64,000 bases of DNA from Stenotrophomonas lactitubi (GTDB lineage Bacteria; Pseudomonadota; Gammaproteobacteria; Xanthomonadales; Xanthomonadaceae). A program made the translations under genes and the position numbers. The notes under the pieces are model-generated. The model saw only the letters and a list, made by a program, of their open reading frames with translations, had not been told where the DNA came from and ran no database searches. Below are positions 1 to 8,772 of the stretch, piece by piece. The stretch spans positions 124,001 through 188,000 of the forward strand of contig NZ_PHQX01000001.1 of NCBI RefSeq assembly GCF_002803515.1. Direction: 5' to 3'. Position 1 is the stretch's first letter. Every line of letters begins with the position of its first letter.

Positions 1-1188
1 CTGGGTGGTTCGCTGGAAGCGGAAATCCACGAGCTGGGCGAAGGTGCGACCGACGAACAGAAGGCCGCGATCAAGGCCGAATGGCAGAAGCGCCATGACG
101 CGGTCAAGGCTGCGGGCGGCCTGCACATCGTCGGCACCGAGCGCCACGAATCGCGTCGTATCGACAACCAGCTGCGTGGCCGTTCGGGCCGCCAGGGTGA
201 CCCGGGTTCGTCCCGCTTCTACCTGTCGCTGGAAGACAACCTGATGCGCATCTTCGCCTCCGACTGGGTGCAGAAGGCCATGCGCATGATGGGCATGAAG
301 GAAGACGACGTCATCGAGGACCGCCTGGTCAGCCGCCAGATTGAAAAGGCGCAGCGCAAGGTCGAGGCCCACAACTTCGACATCCGCAAGAACCTGCTGG
401 ATTTCGACGACGTCAACAACGACCAGCGCAAGGTGATCTACGCCCAGCGCGATGAACTGCTTGACGCTGAGTCGGTGAAGGACAACGTCGATGGCATCCG
501 CGACGACGTGATCTTCGACATCGTCGCCCGCTTCGTGCCGCCGAACTCGGTGGACGAACAGTGGGACTTGCGTGGCCTGGAAGCCACCCTGCAGTCGGAC
601 TTCGGCGTGGACATGTCGCTGACCGATCTGGTCAAGTCGCACGAGGAACTGGACGCCGAAGGCATCACCGCCAAGGTGCAGGAACGCATCAACCAGCACT
701 TCGCCGAGAAGGAAGCGGGTGTGGGCGAAGAGACCATGCGCGCACTGGAGAAGCACGTGATGCTGACCGTGCTCGACCAGAGCTGGAAGGAGCACCTGGC
801 GCGCATGGATTACCTGCGCCAGGGCATCTACCTGCGCGGTTATGCGCAGAAGCAGCCGAAGCAGGAATACAAGAAGGAAGCCTTCGAGCTGTTCTCGGAC
901 ATGCTGGAGAACGTCAAGCGCGAAGTGGTGACCCTGCTGGCTCGTGTGCGCATCCGCAGCGACGAGGAAGTGCAGGCACTGGAAGCGGCCGAGCGCCAGC
1001 AGGTGGAAGCCCGCCTGAAGCAGTCGCAGTTCCAGCACCAGGACGCAGGCGGCTACAGCGCCGACGAGGAAGCGGCGCAGGTCGAAGCCGCCCAGCTGCA
1101 GCGTGACGAGCCGAAGATCGGTCGCAACGATCCGTGCCCGTGCGGCAGCGGCAAGAAGTACAAGCACTGCCACGGCCAGCTGAGCTGA
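1..1188 (+). CDS. secA: Preprotein translocase subunit SecA, C-terminal part (5' truncated by window)
   Basis: The reading frame is open from base 1 and encodes the last 395 residues of SecA, the ATPase motor that drives preproteins through SecYEG. The segment begins in the second nucleotide-binding fold, with GRSGRQGDPGSSRFYLS visible near residue 60. It continues through the helical scaffold and wing region (WKEHLARMDYLRQGIYLRGY) and ends in the acidic, Gln-rich linker. The tail carries the zinc-binding motif CPCGSGKKYKHCHG, which binds SecB and lipids. An intrinsic terminator follows directly. The start lies upstream of the window. Identification is secure. Confidence 0.98.
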   Translation: MGGSLEAEIHELGEGATDEQKAAIKAEWQKRHDAVKAAGGLHIVGTERHESRRIDNQLRGRSGRQGDPGSSRFYLSLEDNLMRIFASDWVQKAMRMMGMKEDDVIEDRLVSRQIEKAQRKVEAHNFDIRKNLLDFDDVNNDQRKVIYAQRDELLDAESVKDNVDGIRDDVIFDIVARFVPPNSVDEQWDLRGLEATLQSDFGVDMSLTDLVKSHEELDAEGITAKVQERINQHFAEKEAGVGEETMRALEKHVMLTVLDQSWKEHLARMDYLRQGIYLRGYAQKQPKQEYKKEAFELFSDMLENVKREVVTLLARVRIRSDEEVQALEAAERQQVEARLKQSQFQHQDAGGYSADEEAAQVEAAQLQRDEPKIGRNDPCPCGSGKKYKHCHGQLS

Positions 1189-1197
1189 CCCCCGGAG

Positions 1198-1225
1198 AGC
1201 CCCGCGAAAGCGGGGCTTTCCTGTT
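1198..1225 (+). terminator. Intrinsic terminator after secA
   Basis: A perfect 8-bp GC-rich stem (AGCCCCGC / GCGGGGCT) with a GAAA tetraloop is followed by TTTCCTGTT, starting 10 nt after the secA stop codon. Confidence 0.85.
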
Positions 1226-1284
1226 ATGGGCCTTGAAGCGTTCGGCGATTGCGCCGGTGCCCCGGTTTTCGGCATGCTCCCCCC

Positions 1285-2238
1285 ATGCCTTCCCCGAAAC
1301 GATCGATCCACGTCGTAGCCGCCGTCATCACTGACGCCCGCGGCCGCATCCTGCTCAACCGCCGTACCGAAAGCCGCGACATGGCCGGCCTCTGGGAATT
1401 CCCGGGCGGCAAGCGCGAGCCCGGTGAGACCTCCGAGCAGGCGCTGGCGCGTGAACTGCACGAGGAACTGGGCATCGAGGCCGAGGTGGGCGAGTGGGTC
1501 ATGGACGTGCCGCAGCGCTACCCGGACAAGGACCTGACCCTGGAAGTGCGGCACGTACGCAGTTGGAAGGGCACCCCGCGCGGACGCGAGGGCCAGGCCA
1601 TCACCTGGGTGGCGCCGGACAAGCTGGTCCGCTATTCCATGCCACCGGCCGACCTGCCGGTGGTGGCCGTACTGCGCCAGCCGGACTGCTACCTGATCAC
1701 CCCAGCGCCGGACACGGATGAAGGTGCCCTGCAGCGCTGGCACGGCCAGCTGCAGCAGGCGGTCGCATCGGGTCAGCAACGCATCCAGCTGCGCCTGCCG
1801 GCCGAGCATCCGCAGCGGCAGGGCATGATCGAGCAGGCCGTGCGCGCGCATCGACGTGGTGTGCAGTGGTTGCTCAACCGCGATATCGAACTGGCGCGCA
1901 CCCTGGGCGTCGGCGTGCACCTGGGCAGCGAGCAGCTGCAGTCACTGCAGGAACGGCCGCTGCCGGCCGGGCAGCTGGTCGCCGCCTCCTGCCACGACCT
2001 TGAACAGCTGTTGCACGCGCAACGGCTGGGCTGCGACTTCGCTGTGCTGGGCCCGGTGCAGGCTACTGCGAGCCATCCCGATGCAGTGCCGTTGGGGTGG
2101 GAAGCCTTCGCCGCGATGCGCGCGCAGGTCTCGCTGCCGATCTACGCGCTCGGCGGCATGACGCCGCAGCACGTGATCGAGGCACGCCGTCACGGCGGGC
2201 AGGGCATCGCCGCCATCCGCGGACTGTGGCCGGCCTGA
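1285..2238 (+). CDS. Nudix hydrolase (MutT-like) fused to a thiamine-phosphate-synthase-like domain
   Basis: This 317-residue protein has two domains. Residues 8-130 form a Nudix hydrolase with the box GGKREPGETSEQALARELHE followed by ELGI at residues 41-64. That matches MutT, which hydrolyses oxidised dGTP (8-oxo-dGTP). Residues about 140-317 resemble a ThiE/TenI TIM barrel (LNRDIELARTLGVGVHLGS, GCDFAVLGPVQ, IYALGGMT). The same fusion is widespread next to secA in gammaproteobacteria. The ThiE half probably does not make thiamine phosphate; its role is unknown. ATG 1285 gives the N-terminus MPSPKRSIHVVAAVI; an earlier in-frame start adds an unlikely Cys/Pro-rich stretch. SMAG repeats follow. 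Confidence 0.9.
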   Translation: MPSPKRSIHVVAAVITDARGRILLNRRTESRDMAGLWEFPGGKREPGETSEQALARELHEELGIEAEVGEWVMDVPQRYPDKDLTLEVRHVRSWKGTPRGREGQAITWVAPDKLVRYSMPPADLPVVAVLRQPDCYLITPAPDTDEGALQRWHGQLQQAVASGQQRIQLRLPAEHPQRQGMIEQAVRAHRRGVQWLLNRDIELARTLGVGVHLGSEQLQSLQERPLPAGQLVAASCHDLEQLLHAQRLGCDFAVLGPVQATASHPDAVPLGWEAFAAMRAQVSLPIYALGGMTPQHVIEARRHGGQGIAAIRGLWPA

Positions 2239-2279
2239 TGCCCTGACACGGGTGCCGATCCGACGCCATACAGGGACGA

Positions 2280-2302
2280 GTAGATCCACGCCATGCGTGG
2301 AT
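2280..2302 (+). repeat. SMAG (GTAG) repetitive extragenic palindrome
   Basis: GTAG is followed by the stem ATCCACG-CCATG-CGTGGAT. It is one of two direct copies 50 bp apart after the Nudix-ThiE gene. Confidence 0.85.
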
Positions 2303-2329
2303 GAGCAGATCCAAACCGCGCAGGGACCA

Positions 2330-2352
2330 GTAGATCCACGCCATGCGTGGAT
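2330..2352 (+). repeat. SMAG repeat, second tandem copy
   Basis: Identical 23-nt unit in the same orientation as the copy at 2280. It sits just beyond the 3' end of the convergent gene at 2372. Confidence 0.85.
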
Positions 2353-2371
2353 GGCGCTCAGCTCAACCCAT

Positions 2372-2950
2372 TCACAACGTAATCCAAAAACACCCATATT
2401 GCCGCCGCAGCCCAAGCACGGTCGCCGCGCGCGTGGCGCTGCCCGGCAGGGTCTGCTCCAACCGCAACCCGACCGGATGGCGCCGCGCAGTCGGTTCCGA
2501 TTCCAATTCCGGTACCTGCGCAGCAGTGCCCGCGCCTTCATCCAGATCCTGCCGCGGATACACCGGCACCACATCCACCAGCGGCCGCCGCACCACCGAT
2601 TCCAGCTGGCCAAGAATCCGCTGTGCGCCCGCATCGGACACCGCGCCCCACAGGTACAGCGAAGAGAGCCGGTTCACATCACCGATGGCGACCGCCGTGT
2701 GCAACGCCTGCACCAGTTCACTCAGCCGACGTGGGCAGCTGCTGCCGAGGCTGTCGCGCTGCAGGGTGTTGCCGGAAGGCGCCGGCGGCGGACGCCGGGA
2801 CTGCGCACCCAGGCTGTCGCAGGGGCGGTCGGTGTAGACACTCTGCCCCTGCGGATCAGTGCAGCGGTTCAAGCGCGTGGGTTGCGCCTGTGCGACGGCG
2901 CAGAGGCCGGGCAGCAGCAGGAGCAGCAACAGGGAGAGGACGAGCTTCAT
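2372..2950 (-). CDS. Secreted DUF4124-like hypothetical protein
   Basis: This 192-residue protein has a clear signal peptide (MKLVLSLLLLLLLPGLCAVAQA) and is probably periplasmic. Residues about 22-45 (RCTDPQGQSVYTDRPCDS) look like the DUF4124 motif, a short Cys-containing segment found at the N-terminus of many proteobacterial envelope proteins. The remainder has no recognisable catalytic motif. The start was placed at the Met that begins the signal peptide, although the frame stays open 47 codons further upstream into metF. It lies 41 bp downstream of metF on the same strand and may be cotranscribed. No function can be assigned. Confidence 0.75.
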   Translation of the reverse strand: MKLVLSLLLLLLLPGLCAVAQAQPTRLNRCTDPQGQSVYTDRPCDSLGAQSRRPPPAPSGNTLQRDSLGSSCPRRLSELVQALHTAVAIGDVNRLSSLYLWGAVSDAGAQRILGQLESVVRRPLVDVVPVYPRQDLDEGAGTAAQVPELESEPTARRHPVGLRLEQTLPGSATRAATVLGLRRQYGCFWITL

Positions 2951-2991
2951 CGACGCAGCGTAGCGCCGATTGCGATAACGCAGCGTACTTT

Positions 2992-3819
2992 TCAGCCGCG
3001 CAGCAACGTCAGTACCGAGACCGTCGGCTTGGCCAGGTTCAACGTGTAGAAATGCAGGCCCGGTGCGCCCCCTTCGATCAGGCGTTGGCACAGCTTGGCT
3101 ACCACTTCGGCGCCGAAGGCGCGCACCGATTCGGCATCGTCACCGTAGGCCTGCATCTTGCGGCTGATCCAGCGCGGGATTTCCGCACCGCACTGTTCGG
3201 AGAAGCGGCGCAGCTGGCTGAAGTTGGAGATCGGCATGATGCCCGGGGTGATCGGCACCTGCACGCCAAGCCGCTGCACTTCGTCGACGAAGTGGAAGTA
3301 GGCATCGGGGTTGAAGAAGTACTGAGTGATGGCCGCATCGGCACCAGCGTCGATCTTGGCCTTGAAGTGCTTCAGGTCGAGCAAGGCGTCCTGCGCCTGC
3401 GGGTGCGTTTCCGGATACGCGCCCACTTCGATGCGGAAGGCATCACCGTGTTCGGCGCGGATGAAGGCGATCAGTTCGGAGGCGTAACGCATGTCGCCGG
3501 GGAAGCCCATGCCGGAGGGCAGGTCACCGCGCAGCGCGACCAGGCGCCGGCAGCCGATGGCGCGGTACAGCTTGAGCAGCTCGCGGATCTCCTGGCGGGT
3601 GCCGCCCACGCAGGACAGATGCGGTGCCGCCTCGAAGCCGTGGTGCTGGTTGAGATGGCGCACGGTCTCGGAGGTGTAGCTGAGGGTCGAGCCACCGGCG
3701 CCGAAGGTACAGGACACGTACTCGGGGGCATACGCCTTCAGCTTGGCCGCGGCACGGTCCAGCTGGGTGCGCTGTTCGTCGGTCTTGGGCGGATAGAACT
3801 CGAAGCTGATGGCGGTCAT
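2992..3819 (-). CDS. metF: 5,10-methylenetetrahydrofolate reductase
   Basis: This 275-residue flavoprotein reduces 5,10-methylene-THF to 5-methyl-THF, the methyl donor for homocysteine methylation. The N-terminal SFEFYPPKT strand carries the catalytic Glu, and SCTFGAGGST, ALRGDLPSG, IEVGAYPETHP and ITQYFFNPDAY are family signatures along the TIM barrel. Length equals the bacterial family norm. It belongs to the activated-methyl cycle with ahcY and metK in this window, though it is about 12 kb from ahcY. The C-terminus (LHFYTLNLAKPTVSVL) is complete. Confidence 0.97.
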   Translation of the reverse strand: MTAISFEFYPPKTDEQRTQLDRAAAKLKAYAPEYVSCTFGAGGSTLSYTSETVRHLNQHHGFEAAPHLSCVGGTRQEIRELLKLYRAIGCRRLVALRGDLPSGMGFPGDMRYASELIAFIRAEHGDAFRIEVGAYPETHPQAQDALLDLKHFKAKIDAGADAAITQYFFNPDAYFHFVDEVQRLGVQVPITPGIMPISNFSQLRRFSEQCGAEIPRWISRKMQAYGDDAESVRAFGAEVVAKLCQRLIEGGAPGLHFYTLNLAKPTVSVLTLLRG

Positions 3820-4022
3820 GGCAGGGGCAGCGGCGACGGGTGCGGATCAGTATATCGCTTCATCAAGATGGATGTGCAATAGGCGCGTGAGGTCGGCTGT
3901 CCCGTGCGGGCGACCGTTCGCCCCGCTGACGGACCGTTGCTCCGCAATCGCAACCGAGGCACCGGAAGCGGAGCCACGCTGGCCCCATTCCCGGCACCAC
4001 CCACCCGATGAAGGAGCAGACG

Positions 4023-4958
4023 ATGAAGATCTTCCAGGCACTCTGGTACGCAATGAAGGCCTTGGCCAGGCTGGTGATGATCGGCATGGCGATGGCCGTG
4101 CTTGGCACCGGCCCGGCCCATGCCACCGCCGTCGACAAGTCCGCCGTTCCAGGCACCGTGCAGGTCGAGGTGGTCGGCAAGGGGCGTCCGCTGCTGATGA
4201 TTCCCGGCCTGAACAGCAGTGCCGAGGTCTGGCGCGAGACCTGTCTGGCGCTGAAGAATGTGCAGTGTCACCTGGTGCAGTTGCCGGGCTTTGCCGGTGC
4301 TGCGGCAGCGCACCCACGCCCGGCGGATTTCCTGCCGGCGATGCGCGATGAACTGCTGGGCTATCTGCAGGCGCAGCAGCTGTCGAAGGTTGCCGTGATT
4401 GGCCACAGCCTGGGAGGCGTGCTGGCGATGCAGTTGGCACTGAAGGCACCCGATGCCGTCGGTCCACTGGTAATCGTGGATTCGCTGCCGTTCTATGCGG
4501 CGGTGATGAACCCGCAGGCCACCGCGCAGAACGTGGGGATGATGGCCGGACAGCTGCGCGAAGGCCTGCTGGCGGCCGATGAGGCCAGCTTCAATGCACG
4601 CAACGACGCGACCGCCAAGGCCCTGACCCGCAGCACGCAGCATCTGCCGGAGCTGCAGCGTTGGGGGCGCGACAGTGATCGCACGAGCATGGCTGATGCG
4701 ATGCACTCCATGCTGGTGCGCGATCTGCGTGATGACATCGCCGATATCCACACGCCGGTCCTGGTGCTGGGCAGCTGGGCCGCTTATCAGTCGATGGGTG
4801 GTACGGAGGCCAGTACCCGTGCGCAGTTCCAGGCGCAGTACGCGAAGCTGCCGGGTGTGCAGATCGAGATGAGCGCACAGGGCTACCACTTCCTGATGTG
4901 GGATGATCCGCGCTGGCTGCAGGCGCAGGTGCGCCGCTTCCTTGCCACGCATTCCTGA
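4023..4958 (+). CDS. Secreted alpha/beta hydrolase
   Basis: This 311-residue protein has an N-terminal hydrophobic segment ending in AHA (about residues 10-35), consistent with a signal peptide and periplasmic location. The hydrolase fold shows the oxyanion strand LLMIPGLNSS, the nucleophile elbow GHSLGG (Ser), an Asp candidate in the strand near PVLVLGSW, and a C-terminal His in GYHFLMWDD. ATG 4023 is preferred over ATG 4008 because AAGGAG lies 9 nt upstream of it. The LytS-type kinase starts 37 nt downstream, so the three genes may form one unit. The substrate cannot be inferred. Confidence 0.85.
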   Translation: MKIFQALWYAMKALARLVMIGMAMAVLGTGPAHATAVDKSAVPGTVQVEVVGKGRPLLMIPGLNSSAEVWRETCLALKNVQCHLVQLPGFAGAAAAHPRPADFLPAMRDELLGYLQAQQLSKVAVIGHSLGGVLAMQLALKAPDAVGPLVIVDSLPFYAAVMNPQATAQNVGMMAGQLREGLLAADEASFNARNDATAKALTRSTQHLPELQRWGRDSDRTSMADAMHSMLVRDLRDDIADIHTPVLVLGSWAAYQSMGGTEASTRAQFQAQYAKLPGVQIEMSAQGYHFLMWDDPRWLQAQVRRFLATHS

Positions 4959-4995
4959 TCGCTGCATGCCTTTCCCTCCACCACCGAGGCTGCCC

Positions 4996-6045
4996 ATGGA
5001 CGCAACCACGCCATCCCGCCGCTTCTGGACCCTCAACGCGCTGGCGTGGGCGGGCTATGCGACGTACAGCCTGTGGCTGGGGGTGCGTATCGGCGGCGGC
5101 ACGCTGTTCAGCGGCGTGGTGTTGATCTCCCTCAGCATCGCCGTGTCCCTGTGGTTGTGCAGCGGCGCGCTGCGTTCGGTCGCGCTGCGGCAGCGCTGGT
5201 GGGATGGCAGTCTGGGCAGCCTGGCGCTGAAGCTGGCCGCTGGCGTGGTGGTTGGCGCCAGCATTGCACAGGGGCTGACGGCGGCGTTGCTGCTGCCGGC
5301 GCTGGCCCTGGGCTGGGTGCAGTTGCCCGGTGGGCGTGCCGATTACCAGCTGTCGTCGGTCGTGCTGTACTGGATGAACACCGCCCTGTTCCTGTTGATG
5401 TGGACGGGTCTGTGGGCGGGCCTGCATGGCCTGCGCCGTGCGCGCCACAGCGAGCTGGCACGGTTGCGCGCGGAGGCGGAGCGCAGCGCGCTGGAGCGCG
5501 ATGCGTTGCGTGCGCGGCTGAATCCACACTTCATGTTCAACGCATTGAACAATCTGCGCGCGCTGATCCTGGAGGACCCCGAGCGTGCTCGCGACATGGT
5601 CACCCGCCTGTCGCGCACGCTGCGCCACGCATTGGCCCACAACCGCAGCGAGCAGGTGACCCTGGCCGAGGAACTGGCGGTGGTCGATGACTATCTTGCC
5701 ATCGAGGCGATCCACTTCGAACAGCGTCTGCAGGTACGGCGGGAGATCGCCGCAGAAGCTGTGCAGGCACAACTGCCTGCAATGGCACTGCAGCTGTTGG
5801 TGGAGAACGCGATCAAACATGGCATTGCCAGCCGCGCGGGCGGCGGAGAGGTACATATCCGCGCGTCGCTGGAAGATGGCCTGCTGCGCCTGCAGGTGGA
5901 CAACCCGCTTGGCAACGCCAATGAACCCACCCTTGGCCATGGTGTTGGCCTGGCCTACCTGCGTACGCAACTGGGTACGCGTGGCCGTTTCGCCCTGCAG
6001 CCGATCGGCGATCGTATGCAGGCCCTGCTGGAGATTCCGCAATGA
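4996..6045 (+). CDS. LytS/AlgZ-type sensor histidine kinase
   Basis: This 349-residue inner-membrane kinase has about four N-terminal hydrophobic segments (residues 13-135). A short coiled linker (RRARHSELARLRAEAERSAL) leads to the His_kinase domain with the phospho-acceptor motif RLNPHFMFNALNNLRALI, followed by an ATPase domain with LVENAIKHGIASR (N box) and GVGLAYLRTQL (G box). These are features of the HPK7/LytS class, which signals to LytTR regulators, and such a regulator overlaps its stop codon (ATGA). ATG 4996 was chosen; ATG 4966 is an alternative. No extracellular sensor domain is present, so the signal is probably sensed in the membrane. Confidence 0.9.
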   Translation: MDATTPSRRFWTLNALAWAGYATYSLWLGVRIGGGTLFSGVVLISLSIAVSLWLCSGALRSVALRQRWWDGSLGSLALKLAAGVVVGASIAQGLTAALLLPALALGWVQLPGGRADYQLSSVVLYWMNTALFLLMWTGLWAGLHGLRRARHSELARLRAEAERSALERDALRARLNPHFMFNALNNLRALILEDPERARDMVTRLSRTLRHALAHNRSEQVTLAEELAVVDDYLAIEAIHFEQRLQVRREIAAEAVQAQLPAMALQLLVENAIKHGIASRAGGGEVHIRASLEDGLLRLQVDNPLGNANEPTLGHGVGLAYLRTQLGTRGRFALQPIGDRMQALLEIPQ

Positions 6046-6773
6046 CGGCCGTGCTGCGTGTGTTGATTGTCGACGATGCACGGCTGGCGCGGCAGGAGCT
6101 GCGTACGCTGCTCTCGTCGTTGCCGTGGGTGCAGTGCGTGGGCGAGGCCGACGACGTGCCGGCCGCGCGCGAGGCCATCGCCACGCTGGCACCGGACCTG
6201 GTGCTGCTGGACGTGCAGATGCCCTCCGGCAGCGGCTTCGATGTACTGGACGGGCTGGAAAGGGTGCCTGCGGTGGTGTTCGTCACTGCCTATGACACCT
6301 ACGCAGTACGCGCATTCCAGGCCAACGCGCTGGACTACCTGGTGAAGCCGGTGGAAGCTCCGCGCCTGCTGGAGGCGCTGGAGCGTGCACGCCAGCATGC
6401 GGAGATGAATACCGAAGCACCAAGCGGTCACGGCACGTTGGGCGCGCAGGACCAGGTGTTCGTGCGCGAAGGCGAGCGCTGCTGGTTCGTGGCCGTTGCC
6501 GAGATCCGTCGATTGGTGGTGGATGGCAACTACACGCGACTGTGGTTCCGCGACCAGAACGCATTGCTGGCCCGCAGCCTGAGTGCGTTGGAGGCACGCT
6601 TGCCGCCGGATCTTTTCTTTCGTGCCAACCGCAACACGCTGGTCAACCTGCGGCGCATCCGTGCGGTCACGCCGAGCATCGGCGATGGTTACGATCTGGC
6701 GCTGGATGATGGCAGCGAAGTCGAGGTATCGCGGCGGCAGGCACGGGAGCTGCGCGAGCGGATGGCGCTGTAG
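6042..6773 (+). CDS. LytTR-family response regulator
   Basis: This 243-residue regulator is translationally coupled to the preceding kinase (4-nt overlap). The receiver domain shows the acidic pair DD at 11-12, phospho-acceptor Asp57 (PDLVLLDVQMPSGSG), Thr82 and Lys102 (DYLVKP). The C-terminal LytTR DNA-binding domain spans about residues 138-240 (IRRLVVDGNYTRLWF, FFRANRNTLVNLRRI). Regulators of this type (AlgR, LytR) bind imperfect direct repeats upstream of envelope or virulence genes. The target here is unknown; the adjacent secreted hydrolase is one candidate. Confidence 0.92.
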   Translation: MTAVLRVLIVDDARLARQELRTLLSSLPWVQCVGEADDVPAAREAIATLAPDLVLLDVQMPSGSGFDVLDGLERVPAVVFVTAYDTYAVRAFQANALDYLVKPVEAPRLLEALERARQHAEMNTEAPSGHGTLGAQDQVFVREGERCWFVAVAEIRRLVVDGNYTRLWFRDQNALLARSLSALEARLPPDLFFRANRNTLVNLRRIRAVTPSIGDGYDLALDDGSEVEVSRRQARELRERMAL

Positions 6774-6794
6774 GCGGCACCACACGGTTGTCGA

Positions 6795-8084
6795 TCACCC
6801 CGGCATCGGCAAGCCGCGCAGGATTGCCCGCACGCCAAGGGCGTGTCGTTCGATCCGCAGCTGCAGGCCATGCTGATCGCACAGGCGGCGCATGATCTCC
6901 AGGCCGAGACCGTTGCCCTGGCTGTCTTCGCCTTTTTCAAACGGGCGTGGATCGGGCCAGTGGCCAAGGGATGCGTCGCTGCCGGTGCTGTTGTACACCG
7001 ACAGTTCTCCTGCTTCCATGCTGATGCGCACATGTCCCAGCGGTGTATGGGCGAAGGCATTGCCGATCAGATTGGCCAGCACCACGCGCAGCGCCGGTTC
7101 CGGCGCGCAGAGTGCCGCATCGTCGGCCAACGTCATCTGCACCTCCACCGGCCGTGCGCCAAGCAACGGCGCCTGTTCAACGATGACCCGCTCCAGCAGT
7201 GGCACCAGACGCACCTGCCCGGCGGGGGGCGCCTCGTCCTCGCGGGCCAGGGCCAGCAGTGCTGCCACCGCCTGCTGCAGCTGCAGCGCGGACAGGCGGA
7301 TATGCTGCAGGTGCTGCTGCCCGCGCTCGGACAGCCCGGGTTCGTGCAGCAACTGGCCAGCAGCGCTGGAAATCACCGCCAACGGTGTGCGCAGTTCGTG
7401 GCTGGCATCGCGGGTGAAGGCGTGTTCGCGGGCAACAAAGGCGGCCACCCGTGCGGACAGCCGGTCCACGGCACGCGCCAGCACGCCGATCTCGTCATCG
7501 TCGAAGTGAGCAGCCAGGGCGGTGTCTTCCCGTGGCAGCAGTGGCAACGCCTCCACGTGCGCCACGAGCGAGTACAGAGGGCGCGTGCCACGGCGCGCAA
7601 GCCACACGCCCAGCAGGATCGCCAGCAGCACCATCACCAACGCGGTGCCGGCCAGCAGGGCCACTACTTCATCGCGGATCGGGCGTACCGCCAGTTGTGA
7701 GCTGACCTCGGCGATCAGCCAGGCAGGCCGTGACGGCGGTGTCGGATCCATGCGCCGCACGTGGTAGTGCCGGCCCTCCTTGCCGCTGAATTCAGAACGC
7801 CACGGCTCCTGGGTGAATGCGGTCTGCAGATCGCTTGGGAACGCGCTCGTGTCCTGATACAGGCGGATGGCCGCATCACCCGGCGCCCGCCATCGACCCG
7901 TAGCTGCATGGACGGCAAGCTGCGCCGTCGCTTCACGGGCCAGCTGTGCATTGAAAACGCTGTCTTCCACGGCGTACATGAAGACCAGCGAATACAGCCC
8001 GAACACCGCAGCAATGAAGAGGGTGAAGGACGTAAACGCGACGACCAGGCGGCGGCGCAGGCGCTGGACCGGCCGCCGCTTCAT
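6795..8084 (-). CDS. EnvZ/PhoQ-type sensor histidine kinase
   Basis: This 429-residue kinase has transmembrane helices at about 13-35 and 141-163 around a roughly 105-residue periplasmic domain, then a HAMP-like linker. The HisKA motif FTRDASHELRTPLAV carries His229. The ATPase domain shows NLIGNAFAHT (N box) and GNGLGLEIMRRL (G box). In the position of the usual F box it reads RPFEKGEDSQGNGLG, with a compact lid. It overlaps the upstream response-regulator gene by 4 nt and is the last gene of a three-gene minus-strand unit (9897-6795). The signal is unknown. Confidence 0.9.
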   Translation of the reverse strand: MKRRPVQRLRRRLVVAFTSFTLFIAAVFGLYSLVFMYAVEDSVFNAQLAREATAQLAVHAATGRWRAPGDAAIRLYQDTSAFPSDLQTAFTQEPWRSEFSGKEGRHYHVRRMDPTPPSRPAWLIAEVSSQLAVRPIRDEVVALLAGTALVMVLLAILLGVWLARRGTRPLYSLVAHVEALPLLPREDTALAAHFDDDEIGVLARAVDRLSARVAAFVAREHAFTRDASHELRTPLAVISSAAGQLLHEPGLSERGQQHLQHIRLSALQLQQAVAALLALAREDEAPPAGQVRLVPLLERVIVEQAPLLGARPVEVQMTLADDAALCAPEPALRVVLANLIGNAFAHTPLGHVRISMEAGELSVYNSTGSDASLGHWPDPRPFEKGEDSQGNGLGLEIMRRLCDQHGLQLRIERHALGVRAILRGLPMPG

Positions 8085-8770
8085 GGTGAAGCCTCCAGCC
8101 GGAAGCCGACGCCGTGCACGGTGCGCAGCATCTCACCGTCGAATGGCCGGTCCAGTACCTGGCGCAGCAGGTACAGATGCGAGCGCAGTGGATCGGAGGG
8201 GGGCGCTTCATCTCCCCACAGGCGTTGCACCAGTTCGCTGCGGGTGACAGTGCGCGGCCAGGCTTCGGCCAGCGCCAGCAGGATGCGTTGTGGAACCTGC
8301 TGCAGCTCCAGCGCTGTGCCCGCGCGCCAGGCCTGGCCACTGCGCCGGTCGATGCTCAACGCACCGATCTGCAGCAGGTTCGGTTGGCCCACGCGATGGC
8401 GCCGGGCGAGGGCAAGGCAACGGGCCAGCAGCTCTGCGTCGTCGAACGGCTTGACCAGGTAGTCGTCCACGCCGGCAGCGAACCCCTGCAGCTTGTCGTC
8501 GATCGCATCGCGTGCAGTCAGCATCAACACCGGCACATGGCGGTCGCTGCATTCACGCAACCGCCGGCACAAGGTGATGCCGTCGAGGCCTGGTAGTCCC
8601 ACATCGAGCAGCAGCACGTCCGGTGGTGTTGCCAGCGCCAGCCGCAGGCCGACCTGGCCGTCGGCGGCGAAGTCGACCTGATGGCCTTGGGCCTGCAGCA
8701 GGTCGACGATGGCCGAGGCCAGCGGCAGGTTGTCTTCGATCAACAGCAGGCGCAGGCGCTCGGCGTCCAT
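8081..8770 (-). CDS. OmpR-family response regulator
   Basis: This 229-residue regulator pairs with the overlapping kinase. The receiver contains the acidic pocket EDN at 12-14, phospho-acceptor Asp56 (DVLLLDVGLPGLDG), Thr85 and Lys107 (DYLVKPFDD). The winged-helix domain occupies about residues 130-227 (SELVQRLWGDEAPPSDPLRSHLYLLR split over helices, then VHGVGFRLE). It starts only 2 nt after the stop of the DJ-1-like gene, so the three genes are very likely one operon. The target genes are unknown. Confidence 0.92.
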   Translation of the reverse strand: MDAERLRLLLIEDNLPLASAIVDLLQAQGHQVDFAADGQVGLRLALATPPDVLLLDVGLPGLDGITLCRRLRECSDRHVPVLMLTARDAIDDKLQGFAAGVDDYLVKPFDDAELLARCLALARRHRVGQPNLLQIGALSIDRRSGQAWRAGTALELQQVPQRILLALAEAWPRTVTRSELVQRLWGDEAPPSDPLRSHLYLLRQVLDRPFDGEMLRTVHGVGFRLEASP

Positions 8771-8772
8771 GA

